Source of the DNA: Rhodopseudomonas palustris JSC-3b
GTDB lineage: Bacteria; Pseudomonadota; Alphaproteobacteria; Rhizobiales; Xanthobacteraceae
NCBI GenBank assembly: GCA_000504425.1
Contig: KI632513.1
Coordinates: 1,481,491-1,545,490 of the forward strand
Length of the DNA stretch: 64,000 bases
Direction: 5' to 3'
The notes under the pieces were generated by a model. The model did no database searches, was not told the origin of the DNA, and was given only the letters and a program-made list of their open reading frames with translations. The first letter of the stretch is position 1. Every line of letters starts with the position of its first letter. A program made the position numbers and the translations under genes. Below, one piece after another: positions 48,178 through 57,081 of the stretch.

Positions 48178-48700
48178 CGCACAAGACGTGACGGCTACTT
48201 ATGAAATTAGCTCGTAGGGCGGATTTAACGCAGCGTAATCCGCCAATCATCGCCAACGGCGCACAACCCTAGTTACTCTCCTTCAAATCGTCCCTCACCA
48301 AAAGGCGACGCGAGACCGATCGACCTCGCAAAAACGATTAGAACGCGGGACATTGTCGACTTTCTCAACAGCATTTGACGTCGGAACAAATTCGCTTCGG
48401 CGATAGACCAATTGAAAACCGCCTGTGAAGGGAACAGCCAGAAACAGCCTGCACCACAACTCGTTAAGAACATGCACGTCTTTCGCACTCTCCTAAGGAA
48501 CAGGTGATTGCTCGGGCGAAAATCGCTAAGGAATACCGTCCCAAATGCCGCAGCTCGTGGGACGGATTAGCACAGCGCAATCCGCCGATCAGCGTCAACG
48601 GCGCAATACGATCCGCTATTGCGCCCTACGCCCTATCCTTTTTGACAGACGCTCACGGCGTGCAGCTGCGTCCAGCATCGTGGCTCCGCCAGCAGCTTTT
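48178..48700. repeat. Intergenic region with two palindromic repeats
   Basis: Repeat units at 48213-48272 (GTAGGGCGGAT...CAACGGCGCACAACCCTAG) and 48556-48630 (GTGGGACGGATTAGCACAGCG...CTATTGCGCCCTACG) belong to the same GTAGGRCGGAT family seen at 49527 and 51711. Short minus-strand frames between them are not convincing, and no gene is annotated. Confidence 0.65.
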
Positions 48701-49282
48701 TCAGCTCGGCGTTCTCACCGCTGACAGCCGATCCGAAAACACGAAGCCAATGAATATCGAGATCATGGCTGCGCTCACGGCGTTCATGGAGAATAGCCGG
48801 CTATAAGCATCCGGCTGGTAGATATGCGGTGGGACGCCGTAACGATCGTGCAGGATCAAATAGGCGGCGATTGGCAATATCGCCAACGCGAACATCAACG
48901 ACCGTTCGCTTCGCGCAAACAGCAGGCTCGCCAACATTGCGCAAGGCAGCAGGAACAGTTCCGTTCCTGATGACGCACCCAGCAACCAGGTGCAAAACAC
49001 CGTGTTGGCAGTTGCCACTAAAGACAGCGCAATTCGGCCGAGCAGTGGATGAGCGCGCGAGATCGCTGGAATGCCGAGAAAGAACGAAAACGAAAGAGCT
49101 GTCATCAGCAGCCACGGCATGCCATCTGAGCCGGCAACCAGCACGACATAGGCTGGATAGAACGGCGCATTGCCGGCGAGAACAAGGGCCACGAGATTTC
49201 CGGCGGCCGCGCGCGGATCCTCATTCGAGGCATAATCGACAATTCTCGCCTTACCGCTGGTAAGTGCTGCTTTGACATTCAT
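48701..49282 (-). CDS. Membrane sensor-like protein, resembles N-terminal part of an adenylate cyclase (possibly truncated)
   Basis: A 193-residue protein with six likely membrane helices. The pattern NLVALVLAGNAPFYPAYVVL, GTELFLLPCAMLASLLFARSERSL, YSRLFSMNAVSAAMISIFIG resembles the six-helix MASE-type sensor that precedes cyclase or diguanylate-cyclase domains. Here it stops soon after the last helix (FSDRLSAVRTPS), with no catalytic domain. It may be a stand-alone sensor or a remnant of a longer gene. Downstream sequence is palindromic repeat rather than decayed cyclase. Confidence 0.5.
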   Translation of the reverse strand: MNVKAALTSGKARIVDYASNEDPRAAAGNLVALVLAGNAPFYPAYVVLVAGSDGMPWLLMTALSFSFFLGIPAISRAHPLLGRIALSLVATANTVFCTWLLGASSGTELFLLPCAMLASLLFARSERSLMFALAILPIAAYLILHDRYGVPPHIYQPDAYSRLFSMNAVSAAMISIFIGFVFSDRLSAVRTPS

Positions 49283-49670
49283 GCCAGCTCACATTCGATT
49301 GCACAGTCGACGCTTTTCATCGGTTGTTACTCCGCTGATCAAGAAACGCCGGCCCGAGCATCTGCAAAACGTCTGACGGGTCGATCGGGGGATCGGACTA
49401 AACGGAAGCCCAGCGCTCCGCCGACTGCGAGTTTTGCATCTCTGGCAGCCCCTGCCGACTGATCACACCAACAAATCACGGCGAAGTGATCCTGTTGGCG
49501 CCGGATAAGACGACCCAGAACCAGCCCGTAGTCGGATCAGCGCAGCGTCATCCGCCGACGAGCGCCAACGGCGCAATACGCTGCGCTATTGCGCCCTATG
49601 GCTCGAGACTCCGCATTGCACACGACGTGTGCCATTTCATCGATCATGCGAGCCTGAGGGACGCGTGATG
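49283..49670. repeat. Intergenic region with a palindromic repeat
   Basis: Contains one GTAGTCGGAT...CAATACGCTGCGCTATTGCGCCCTA unit at 49527-49600. Nothing else is recognised. Confidence 0.65.
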
Positions 49671-50732
49671 CTACCGCTCCAGCGCGACCGCTTCGAACGC
49701 GCCGACCAGCGCCCCCTCGAGCCTCGTCGTCATCTGGCGCAACACGCCATACGCCTGCTCGCGCGGCATGGCCGTCTTATACTGCCGCTCTTCGATCAGC
49801 GCGCCAAAGATATCGGCAATGGTGGTCATTCTCGCAATGTCGCTGATCTGCGCCCCCGACAATCGATCCGGATACCCGGTGCCATCGAGATATTCGTGAT
49901 GATGGCGAACAGCGTCGAGAACTTCCGCGGGAACACGCGAGTTGCGCTTGAGCGCCTCGAAAGCGATCACCGGATGGAGTTCGATGAACGAACGCTCGGT
50001 GTCTGCCAGGCGCCCAGGCTTATCGAGGATGTTAGTCGGGATCTTGGCCTTGCCAATATCATGCAACATCGCTGCCAGATGGAGCGTCCGCAGGTCGGTC
50101 GGACGAAGCCCAAGGCTAATTCCAAAATCGACCAGAACGCCGGTGACAAGAAGCGCATGCTGGTAGGTTGCCTCGTGGTGGCCACGAACAACGTCGAGCC
50201 ACCCGGAAATGCCGTTTTGCGTCAGCGCAATAATCGTCGGATCGGCACAGCTCTCAAGACTGCCAACATCCACTTCCCCGCCACTGGCGAACGCAATGGT
50301 GGCATTCTTCAGTTCTTGAATGCTGCCGAGCACCGCCTCCTCAATCGTGCGCTCAGCAATCAAGGAACTCGACTGAATGAAGAAGGTCTGCAGTGCACTC
50401 AACGAGCGATCGGCCATCAGCACGTGGGTCGCGCCCAAAGCATAGGCTTGCGCTGACGCGAGGTGGCTGACGTCGTCAATGACGAAGAAGCGACGCTCCA
50501 CATCGCGATGCATGTCGATCAAGCTTCGGATCGCAAAGATCGTATCCACCGCCTTCAAATCGGCCCATATCACCAGATCGTCGGCCGGAGAACGTGCTGC
50601 GTGAGCCTGCGCGAGGTTCACGTAGTCGACCTTGGCGCATGATTGCAGTGCGCTTTGTAGGCGCCGTGCTCTTTCGGGAGAGTCCGTGACGGCTTTGATC
50701 CGTTCAGCTGATTTCACCGACATTGGCTTCAC
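49671..50732 (-). CDS. HD-GYP domain protein (cyclic-di-GMP phosphodiesterase-like)
   Basis: A 353-residue protein with a receiver-like N-terminal region (about 1-125; VIWADLKAVDT, RFFVIDDVSH, GATHVLMADR) that lacks a clear phospho-acceptor Asp pattern, then an HD-GYP domain: HDIGK (224-228), HHHE (277-280) and the full DGTGYPDRL signature. It should hydrolyse c-di-GMP. The GTG start overlaps the TGA stop of the upstream hemerythrin gene (GTGA at 50729-50732), so the two are translationally coupled and oxygen or redox sensing may feed into c-di-GMP turnover. An ATG at 50723 is the alternative start. Confidence 0.9.
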   Translation of the reverse strand: MKPMSVKSAERIKAVTDSPERARRLQSALQSCAKVDYVNLAQAHAARSPADDLVIWADLKAVDTIFAIRSLIDMHRDVERRFFVIDDVSHLASAQAYALGATHVLMADRSLSALQTFFIQSSSLIAERTIEEAVLGSIQELKNATIAFASGGEVDVGSLESCADPTIIALTQNGISGWLDVVRGHHEATYQHALLVTGVLVDFGISLGLRPTDLRTLHLAAMLHDIGKAKIPTNILDKPGRLADTERSFIELHPVIAFEALKRNSRVPAEVLDAVRHHHEYLDGTGYPDRLSGAQISDIARMTTIADIFGALIEERQYKTAMPREQAYGVLRQMTTRLEGALVGAFEAVALER

Positions 50733-51175
50733 TTGCTATCGACGTCGTCCAAGCTTTCGGTCGGGCTCCTGGTCGCCAACAGATAAGGCTGCATTTCAAG
50801 GTCAGACGTCAGAATGTGACCGAGGATCCAACGATGGAAAAAGCCCTTTAATCGAAAGCGAGCTGCGCTAGGCAGCGTATCGGCAATGGTGCTCAGACCG
50901 TCAATAACCTGATCAAGCTCCGCGATCAGTTGCACGTGTTCGAGGTGATGCGTTTCCTGATTTGCGAAGAACAGCAGTTCCTGCAGCTGTTCTTCCCGCC
51001 CAAAATGGGCGACGGCCAACGCTCGCAATTCGCGGATCGTTTCGATCAACTTTGCGGACGTGATTTCCTGGTCCAGCAGACCGCGGATTTCGTTGATGCC
51101 TGCGATGATCGCTTTGTGATCGGCGTCGACAATCCCATTGTCGATTTCGTACGAAGCCTTCCAAACAATGGTCAT
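50729..51175 (-). CDS. Bacteriohemerythrin
   Basis: A 148-residue single-domain hemerythrin that should bind O2 at a di-iron centre. All family ligand motifs are present: DADH (His20), HFGREE (His57, Glu61), HHLEH (His76, His80) and HRWILGHILTSD (His120, Asp125). The protein has no signal peptide or fused output domain. It is the first gene of a pair with the HD-GYP protein, overlapping by four bases, which suggests that the two work together. Confidence 0.92.
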   Translation of the reverse strand: MTIVWKASYEIDNGIVDADHKAIIAGINEIRGLLDQEITSAKLIETIRELRALAVAHFGREEQLQELLFFANQETHHLEHVQLIAELDQVIDGLSTIADTLPSAARFRLKGFFHRWILGHILTSDLEMQPYLLATRSPTESLDDVDSK

Positions 51176-51901
51176 CGTTCGTTGTCCAGGTCATCACGCC
51201 AATCAGCAGCGTCAGAATATGATCTGTTTATTTTTGGAAACTTAATGGAGGTTTTTCTGAAATGTCGCTGCTGCGCAGGACGTCCCAAATTGTTGTCGCT
51301 CAGTCCGAAACTAATCTAGGATCTTTTGGTCGACTAGCAGGTGGCAAGTCCGCAGCGACAGCGGCGAAGGCGCACTGGTTGAATGAGGTGCAATTTCTCC
51401 TATGACATGCCGCAGGTTGAAGTGAACGGACGTCTAAACGTGAAATGTCGTTGTAGATCATAACAATACGGGATGAGCGCGGCTTGAGGGTTGCTGACGC
51501 TTATTCGCGTTCTAAGCGCGATACGCTGCAGCGCCCTACGTTTTTCGCTGCATGATCGGCACGTCTTGAAGGCGCCCAGCTCACCGTATGGCCATCAGTA
51601 GTAGCCCGGATGGAGCGCAGCGTCATCCGGGATCGGCCTCGATGCGAAGAACCGCCTTCCCGGATTGCGCTGCGCTTCATCCGGGCTACAGATAGCTGTC
51701 AGACCAGTCCGTAGGTCGGATGCGCGTCGCGTGATCCGCTATCAAGCGCCGAGCGGCGCAATACGCTGCGCTATTGCGCCCTACAGGTTCACGAGCTGAT
51801 CTACCACCTACCCCAGATCACTCCCCGCTTGATGCCGACTACAGCGAACTGCCAAGGGCGGGCCGCTTGTCGCGTGCAGCCGGCACGCTACACTGCCGCG
51901 C
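51176..51901. repeat. Long intergenic region with palindromic repeats
   Basis: About 725 bases upstream of two divergent genes. Repeats are at 51601-51689 (GTAGCCCGGATGGAGCGCAG...CATCCGGGCTAC, same unit as 47487), 51711-51784 (GTAGGTCGGAT...CTATTGCGCCCTAC) and a partial copy near 51510-51540. No gene was found; the hemerythrin promoter should lie in the first 200 bases. Confidence 0.7.
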
Positions 51902-52591
51902 ATGACATCCTCGCCGCTCTCGATGCCCGCATTCGGGCTTGACCTCGCGCTCGCCAATTTTGCGCCGGTACTGTTCACCGCGCTCGCTTTGCTGTGCGTT
52001 GCCCGGCTGGTGCGCGAATTGTCGCGGAGCGATGCGCGCATGGCGTTGATCGGCGCCGCGCTGGTGGTGCTGGCGGGTCTCAGCAAGGCCGCCTGGAAAC
52101 TGATCCTGGCGCTCGGCGGCCCCGATCTGCCCTGGCTCGCCAATGCGCTGTTTCCGCTGATGGCGCCAGGCTTCACTTTGCTCGCCTGTGCTTTGTGGCA
52201 CGCCGCGCGCCGCACGCCGGCGCGGCCATCGCCCTGGCTGCTGGCGCTGCTGCTGATCGGCGCGGGTTACGGCATCGCGGTCTATCGCAGTTTGGGGCTG
52301 GCGCTGGAGCGCGGCTGGTTTTTGCCGCTGATGATCTTGGCCAGCGCCGCCAATCTCTCGCTGACGCTGCTGTTGCTGCGCGAAGCCTGGCGCCGGCAGG
52401 CGCTATGGCTGGCGCCACTGTTTCTGGCGAATTTTGCCATGGTGTTTGCTCTGCAACGGATCGCGCGCATCGAGCCCAAGACGCTGTCATTGCACTGGCT
52501 GGAGCAGAGCCTCACAGCCGCAGGTGCCGGCGCATTCGCGCTCGGTGCCTGGCTGCTGGTCCGGCGCACCGGCATGGCCACCGGCCGCTGA
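51902..52591 (+). CDS. Polytopic membrane protein of unknown function
   Basis: A 229-residue protein with about seven hydrophobic helices and short basic loops, no signal peptide and no recognised motif. It is high-GC like the core genome. It ends 150 bp upstream of a histidine kinase gene on the same strand and could be co-transcribed with it. Confidence 0.65.
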   Translation: MTSSPLSMPAFGLDLALANFAPVLFTALALLCVARLVRELSRSDARMALIGAALVVLAGLSKAAWKLILALGGPDLPWLANALFPLMAPGFTLLACALWHAARRTPARPSPWLLALLLIGAGYGIAVYRSLGLALERGWFLPLMILASAANLSLTLLLLREAWRRQALWLAPLFLANFAMVFALQRIARIEPKTLSLHWLEQSLTAAGAGAFALGAWLLVRRTGMATGR

Positions 52592-52740
52592 GCCGAGCCG
52601 GTTCCCAGCCCTTATTGCGGCACCCAACGAAGCTGCCAGCGCCGCTGTGCGCGTTTTGGCGCTGCCGCTCTGCGAGCGCTGCGCTTGAAGCGCAAGGCAG
52701 CGACCAGTAAAACCACAGGGTACAGGTACTGTGGGCAGGA

Positions 52741-54183
52741 ATGGCTCGGAAAACACTAATGTCCGTCGGAGTGTTGGCACCGGGTCTGCTGGTGGCGACA
52801 CTACTGCTATTCATTGTCATTGCTAGCGTCCTGGTGTCGAACCTGGTGCGGCTGCGCGAGAGCTTTTCCTGGGTGCAGCACACCAATGACGTGATCTCCG
52901 CGGTCGCCGGCATCCAGCAGGCGGTGCTGGAAGCGGAATCTAACGAGCGCGCCTTTCTGCTGACCGGAATCGATGCCTACGCCGCCGATTTCGGCCGCAC
53001 CCGCGATCAGCTGGTGTCGCGCTTCGAAAGCCTGCGCGCGCTGGTGTCCGACAATGCCGATCAGGTCGCCAGCGTCGATGCGCTGCGCGCGGTCGCGGTG
53101 ATGCGCATGACGCAGATGCAGGCCGCGGTCGATCTTGGCCCCGGCAAATTGCCGCAAGCGCTCGACATTCTGGAACAGACCCGCATCGAACCGCTCACCG
53201 AGCGCATCGAGACCATGCTGTCGACCATGATGCGTGGTGAGCAGGCGCGGCTGATGCAGCGGCAATCGCAGCTCGATTCCGAAACGTTCAACGCGGCACT
53301 GATCACCGCCTGTCTGCTGATCCTGGCGGTCGCCGGCGCGGCCATTACCGCATTCCTGCTGGAACACCAGCGTGCGCTGTCGCGCGAGCGGGAATCCGAT
53401 CTGCGGCTGCAGCGGCTGCAGGCCGAGCTGTTGCGGGTCGCCCGGCTTGGCACCATGGGCGGCATGACCAGTGCGCTGGCGCATGAACTCAATCAGCCGC
53501 TGGCGGCGGTCACCAATTATCTGCGCGGCTCGCGCCGCATGCTGGATCAGAGTTCGCATCCCGATGCGGCCAAGATCGGTTCGGCGCTCGACAAGGCGGC
53601 GCAGCAGGCGCTGCGTGCCGGCGCGGTGATCCAGCGGCTGCGCGATTTCGTCGGCCGCGGCGAAACCGAGCGCACCCCGGAAAGTCTGCGCGCCATTGTT
53701 GACGACGCGCTGGCGCTAGCCTCGGTGGTCACCCGCGATCGCCCGGTGGAGGTGACGCGCGATCTCGATCCGATGGTCGATCTGGTGATGGTCGATAAGG
53801 TGCAGCTGCAGCAGGTGTTCCTCAACTTGATCCGCAACGCTTTTGAGGCGATGCGCGAGCAGAGCGAACGCAAGCTGTTCGTCGGCAGCGGCCCGATCGA
53901 GGCCGATATGGTCGAAGTGGTGATCGCGGACTGCGGCCCGGGCCTCGACGCCAGCATCGCCGAGCGGATCTTTCAGCCGTTCTCGACCACCAAGGCCGAA
54001 GGCATGGGGGTCGGGCTGTCGATCTCGCAGACCATCGTGCAAGCCCATGGCGGCTCGATCCGCACCGAGCCCAATCCCGGCGGCGGCACCATCTTCCGGT
54101 TCACGCTACCGCTGGCCGAAGCGATGCAGCACCGCCACGGCCCCTGGCCGGTCCGCAAGCAGGTGGTGACCGGCCAAGCCTGA
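52741..54183 (+). CDS. Membrane sensor histidine kinase with CHASE3-type sensor
   Basis: A 480-residue kinase. An N-terminal helix (VGVLAPGLLVATLLLFIVIA), a periplasmic four-helix region with the CHASE3 pattern (QQAVLEAESNERAFLLTG), a second helix near residue 195 (ALITACLLILAVAGAAITAFL), the H-box SALAHELNQPLAAV with His248, and an HATPase with N-box NLIRNAFEAM, DCGPGLD, FQPFSTTKAEGMGVGLSIS. The HELNQPL type belongs to the FixL/DctB/NtrB branch. No response-regulator gene is adjacent, so its partner is encoded elsewhere. Confidence 0.9.
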   Translation: MARKTLMSVGVLAPGLLVATLLLFIVIASVLVSNLVRLRESFSWVQHTNDVISAVAGIQQAVLEAESNERAFLLTGIDAYAADFGRTRDQLVSRFESLRALVSDNADQVASVDALRAVAVMRMTQMQAAVDLGPGKLPQALDILEQTRIEPLTERIETMLSTMMRGEQARLMQRQSQLDSETFNAALITACLLILAVAGAAITAFLLEHQRALSRERESDLRLQRLQAELLRVARLGTMGGMTSALAHELNQPLAAVTNYLRGSRRMLDQSSHPDAAKIGSALDKAAQQALRAGAVIQRLRDFVGRGETERTPESLRAIVDDALALASVVTRDRPVEVTRDLDPMVDLVMVDKVQLQQVFLNLIRNAFEAMREQSERKLFVGSGPIEADMVEVVIADCGPGLDASIAERIFQPFSTTKAEGMGVGLSISQTIVQAHGGSIRTEPNPGGGTIFRFTLPLAEAMQHRHGPWPVRKQVVTGQA

Positions 54184-54263
54184 TCGCGGCGCGTTGTGTC
54201 GCGGCACCATTGTGTCGCTGCCGAGCCCCTACCCTTGCGCCATAACCCGCGTTACAAACCAGC

Positions 54264-54530
54264 ATGCCTGATCGATCGCTGTCCTGGCGGGCCGTGCTGC
54301 TGGCCCCGCTGCCTGTCCTCGCCACCTTGATGGCTGCGGCCACGGCCGCCTCGGCCGAGCCGCAGCGCCCGCCGCCGCGCGAGCGCCCCGCGCAGCAACA
54401 ACCGCAGCGTCCCGCGGCCAGCAATCCGTGCGCGGTGTTCGGCCCCGGCTTTGTTCGGATGGCCGGCTCCGACACCTGCATCAAGCTTGGCGGCGCCACC
54501 AGCATCGGCGGCGGGGTCGGCGGCCACTGA
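54264..54530 (+). CDS. Small secreted protein with a porin-like N-terminal motif
   Basis: An 88-residue precursor: a Sec signal ending ATAASA, a Pro/Arg/Gln-rich linker (QRPPPRERPAQQQPQRP), then NPCAVFGPGFVRMAGSDTCI, which closely resembles the first strand motif of alphaproteobacterial Omp2b-type porins (C..YG.GF..I.GTDTC..IGG). It then ends after GGATSIGGGVGGH. It may be a porin remnant or a small periplasmic protein using the same Cys-bridged hairpin. Confidence 0.6.
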   Translation: MPDRSLSWRAVLLAPLPVLATLMAAATAASAEPQRPPPRERPAQQQPQRPAASNPCAVFGPGFVRMAGSDTCIKLGGATSIGGGVGGH

Positions 54531-54575
54531 GCCCGCCGTGGAACCAAACGCCGCGCTTGGTCGTTATGGGCGACC

Positions 54576-55193
54576 ATGTCGCTTCTCCGCCAAGCCCGTC
54601 ACCAGGTCCGCCCGGTCGCGCCGCTGATCGGCTTTGCCGCGCTGCTCGCCATTCCCGGCCTAGCGATCCAGAGCGGCGCGCTGCCGTTCGAATATCGCAT
54701 GCACGCGCTGCTGGCGGTATCGGCGCTATGCGTGGCGCTGTGCCTGTGGAGCGGCTGCTCGGCCGCCGAACTCGGGCTGGCGCCGCCGCTGCTGCGCGCC
54801 CATTGGATCGCCTGTGCGGTGCTGACACTGGGGCTCGCGGCGATCATGCTGCTGCAGACCCAGCTGTTCGCCTTCACCCGCAAGCCGCCCGACTGGCTGT
54901 CATTCGCGCCGTTCTATGTGCTGGTGTCGAGCCCGTGCCAGGAGCTGGTATGCCGCGCCATCCCCAAACTGATGACCGAGCGGCTGCAGATCTCCGGTCT
55001 CGCTTATGTGCTGTATTCGTCGGCGATGTTTTCGCTGATCCACATCGCCTATGGCGACGGCCTGCTGCTGCTCAACACCTTCCTGCTGGGCCTGGTGTGG
55101 GGCACCGCCTATCTAAAAATGCGCAACCTGTGGCCGCTGATCCTGTCGCATGCCACCATCGGCACGCTGGCGTTCTCGCTCGGGCTGGCGTGA
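54576..55193 (+). CDS. CPBP-family intramembrane protein (Abi/CAAX protease-like)
   Basis: A 205-residue protein with about six membrane helices. The conserved CPBP motifs appear as SSPCQELVCRAIP (near residues 119-131), FSLIHIAYGD and LILSHATIG, i.e. motif 1, the His of motif 2, and the late His. The first motif is normally EExxxR; here the first Glu is Gln (QELVCR). It may be a variant or inactive glutamic-type intramembrane protease. It lies between two unrelated genes on the same strand. Confidence 0.75.
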   Translation: MSLLRQARHQVRPVAPLIGFAALLAIPGLAIQSGALPFEYRMHALLAVSALCVALCLWSGCSAAELGLAPPLLRAHWIACAVLTLGLAAIMLLQTQLFAFTRKPPDWLSFAPFYVLVSSPCQELVCRAIPKLMTERLQISGLAYVLYSSAMFSLIHIAYGDGLLLLNTFLLGLVWGTAYLKMRNLWPLILSHATIGTLAFSLGLA

Positions 55194-55246
55194 GCCGCGC
55201 GCAATTGCGTCATGGCTTCGCCACCCGGCCCGGCTAAGATGACGCC

Positions 55247-56008
55247 ATGCACGATTCTGTATCCCGACATCTCGCTCTCACTGGCGCCTGCAATTTCCGC
55301 GATCTCGGCGGCTATCCCGGCGCCCAAGGCCGGCCAGTGCGCTGGCGGCAATTGTTCCGCTCCAATCATCTTGGCCTGCTCACCGACACCGACATCGCGC
55401 AAATCCGCGCGCTCGGCGTCAAAACCGCGTTCGATCTGCGCGGCGTGTCAGAGCGGCTGCCGACACTGTGCTGTGTCGAGGATATCGCGGTGCATTCGCT
55501 GCCGATCGAGCCGGCGATCTATGGCGCGCTGACCTCGCATGTCGCCTCCGGCAAGCCGCTGACTGCGGACGACGCCGCCGAGATGATGCGCGATTCCTAT
55601 CGCGACTATGTACGCCACAACACGCCGGCATTCCGGCAATTGATGACGCATCTGCTCGAAGACCACGCACCGCTGGTGATCCACTGCACCGCCGGCAAGG
55701 ACCGCACCGGCTTTGCCTGCGCGATGGTGCTGAGCGCGCTCGGCGTCGCGCATGAGTTGGTGGTGACTGACTATCTGCTCACCAATCAGTTCTATCGGCT
55801 CGATCCGGTCACCGACAAGAGCATCCCGCTGCCGGATGATATCAAGGCGGTGCTGGTCTCGGTCGAGACCTCGTTCCTCGATGCCGCGTTCGCCGCGGTA
55901 CGCGAGGATTTTGGCGATCTCGAAAACTATCTCGCCGACGGCCTCGGCGTCGGCCCCTCAGAGCGCCGCGAGCTGCAAGCGCGCTATCTGGATCGCGAGA
56001 TCACCTAA
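55247..56008 (+). CDS. Tyrosine-protein phosphatase (DSP/PTP-like, Y_phosphatase3 type)
   Basis: A 253-residue phosphatase beginning with the family opening LTGACNFRDLGGYPG, then VKTAFDLRGVSERL (general-acid region) and the P-loop IHCTAGKDRTGFACA (Cys147, Arg153). A helical C-terminus ends ARYLDREIT. Such enzymes dephosphorylate phosphotyrosine, and some act on phosphoinositides. The start follows the CPBP gene by about 50 bp. Confidence 0.88.
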   Translation: MHDSVSRHLALTGACNFRDLGGYPGAQGRPVRWRQLFRSNHLGLLTDTDIAQIRALGVKTAFDLRGVSERLPTLCCVEDIAVHSLPIEPAIYGALTSHVASGKPLTADDAAEMMRDSYRDYVRHNTPAFRQLMTHLLEDHAPLVIHCTAGKDRTGFACAMVLSALGVAHELVVTDYLLTNQFYRLDPVTDKSIPLPDDIKAVLVSVETSFLDAAFAAVREDFGDLENYLADGLGVGPSERRELQARYLDREIT

Positions 56009-56068
56009 TATCGACCTGTGGCGTTGGCGCCGCCACAAGTGCCGCGCCCGCCAGAACCTCGGCGATCG

Positions 56069-56911
56069 TCAGAAGCACAGATTGCTGACCACATTGCCGC
56101 GCTTGTCTTTCAGCGTATAGGGGCAGTCGGCGCGCTTCAGCGCCGCTTTGGCCGCTTCATTGCCGGCATCGGCGGCACGCTGATAGTAGGCCTTGGCGGC
56201 CGCGCTATCCTGCGGTCCGCCGCGACCGGCCTGCGCGAATGCGCCCATGCGCTCCAGCGCACCGGGATGGTTCTGCGCCGCCGCCTTTTCGAACAAAGCC
56301 CGCGCGCCGACCTCGTCCTTGGGGCCGCCCTGGCCTTCCGCCAGCAGCAGCCCGAGCTGATACTGCGCCTCGGCGTTGCTCTCGGCCGCCTTCTGCAGCA
56401 GCGTGCGGGCGCGCGCCGGATCGGCCGGCGCACCGCCGCCCGATAGCGCCGCCAGATTGCTGATGCCGCGCGGATTGCCGGCATTGGCGGCGCGCTCCAG
56501 CATCTGCCGGGCGGCGGCTTCATCCTTGGCGACGCCCGCGCCGGTGGCATAGGCAACACCGAGTTCAACCATCGCCGCGCTGCTGCCCTTGTCGGCCGCC
56601 TTGCGGAATGCCGCGATCGCCTCGGCACCCTGGCCATTGGCCGCATAGGCGCGGCCGAGCTGATAGAGCGCGCGGCGCGAGGCGGCCGATGCCGTCTTGC
56701 AGAATTTGATCGCGGTCGCGACATCGCCGGACGCGACCTCGCTCACCCCGCGAACATCGGCCGGCTTGTCCGGGTCGGCCGGATCGGCGGCGAGCCGATC
56801 ACATAGCACCAGATCCGCCGATTGCGCGACCGCCGGCGTCAGCCACCAAGCTTGCGCCGTCGCGGCCGAACTGATCATGGCGGCCAGCATCAGGGGGGTG
56901 GAACGGCGCAT
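56069..56911 (-). CDS. Periplasmic Sel1-repeat (TPR-like) protein
   Basis: A 280-residue precursor: an N-terminal signal (LMLAAMISSAATAQAWWLTPAVA), then about five 36-residue Sel1 repeats (for example AIAAFRKAADKGSSAAMVELGVAYATG, ARTLLQKAAESNAEAQYQLGLLLAEG, AYYQRAADAGNEAAKAAL). A final Cys-containing tail reads DCPYTLKDKRGNVVSNLCF. Sel1 solenoids mediate protein-protein contacts, often in envelope signalling. The partner is unknown. Confidence 0.85.
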   Translation of the reverse strand: MRRSTPLMLAAMISSAATAQAWWLTPAVAQSADLVLCDRLAADPADPDKPADVRGVSEVASGDVATAIKFCKTASAASRRALYQLGRAYAANGQGAEAIAAFRKAADKGSSAAMVELGVAYATGAGVAKDEAAARQMLERAANAGNPRGISNLAALSGGGAPADPARARTLLQKAAESNAEAQYQLGLLLAEGQGGPKDEVGARALFEKAAAQNHPGALERMGAFAQAGRGGPQDSAAAKAYYQRAADAGNEAAKAALKRADCPYTLKDKRGNVVSNLCF

Positions 56912-57081
56912 CGCAGACCTCTCATTTGTCGTCGGCTCTCAGCCATTGCATTTAGCCGAGACCGGCTGCGGCGTCAGCAGGAAGCAAGTCTTGCTCCCGC
57001 ATCGGCATACCGACGAAGATCATTGCGGCAAATGCTCAGCTAGCAGGTGAACGGCGCCGCGAAACCTGCTAATCTGAGTAC

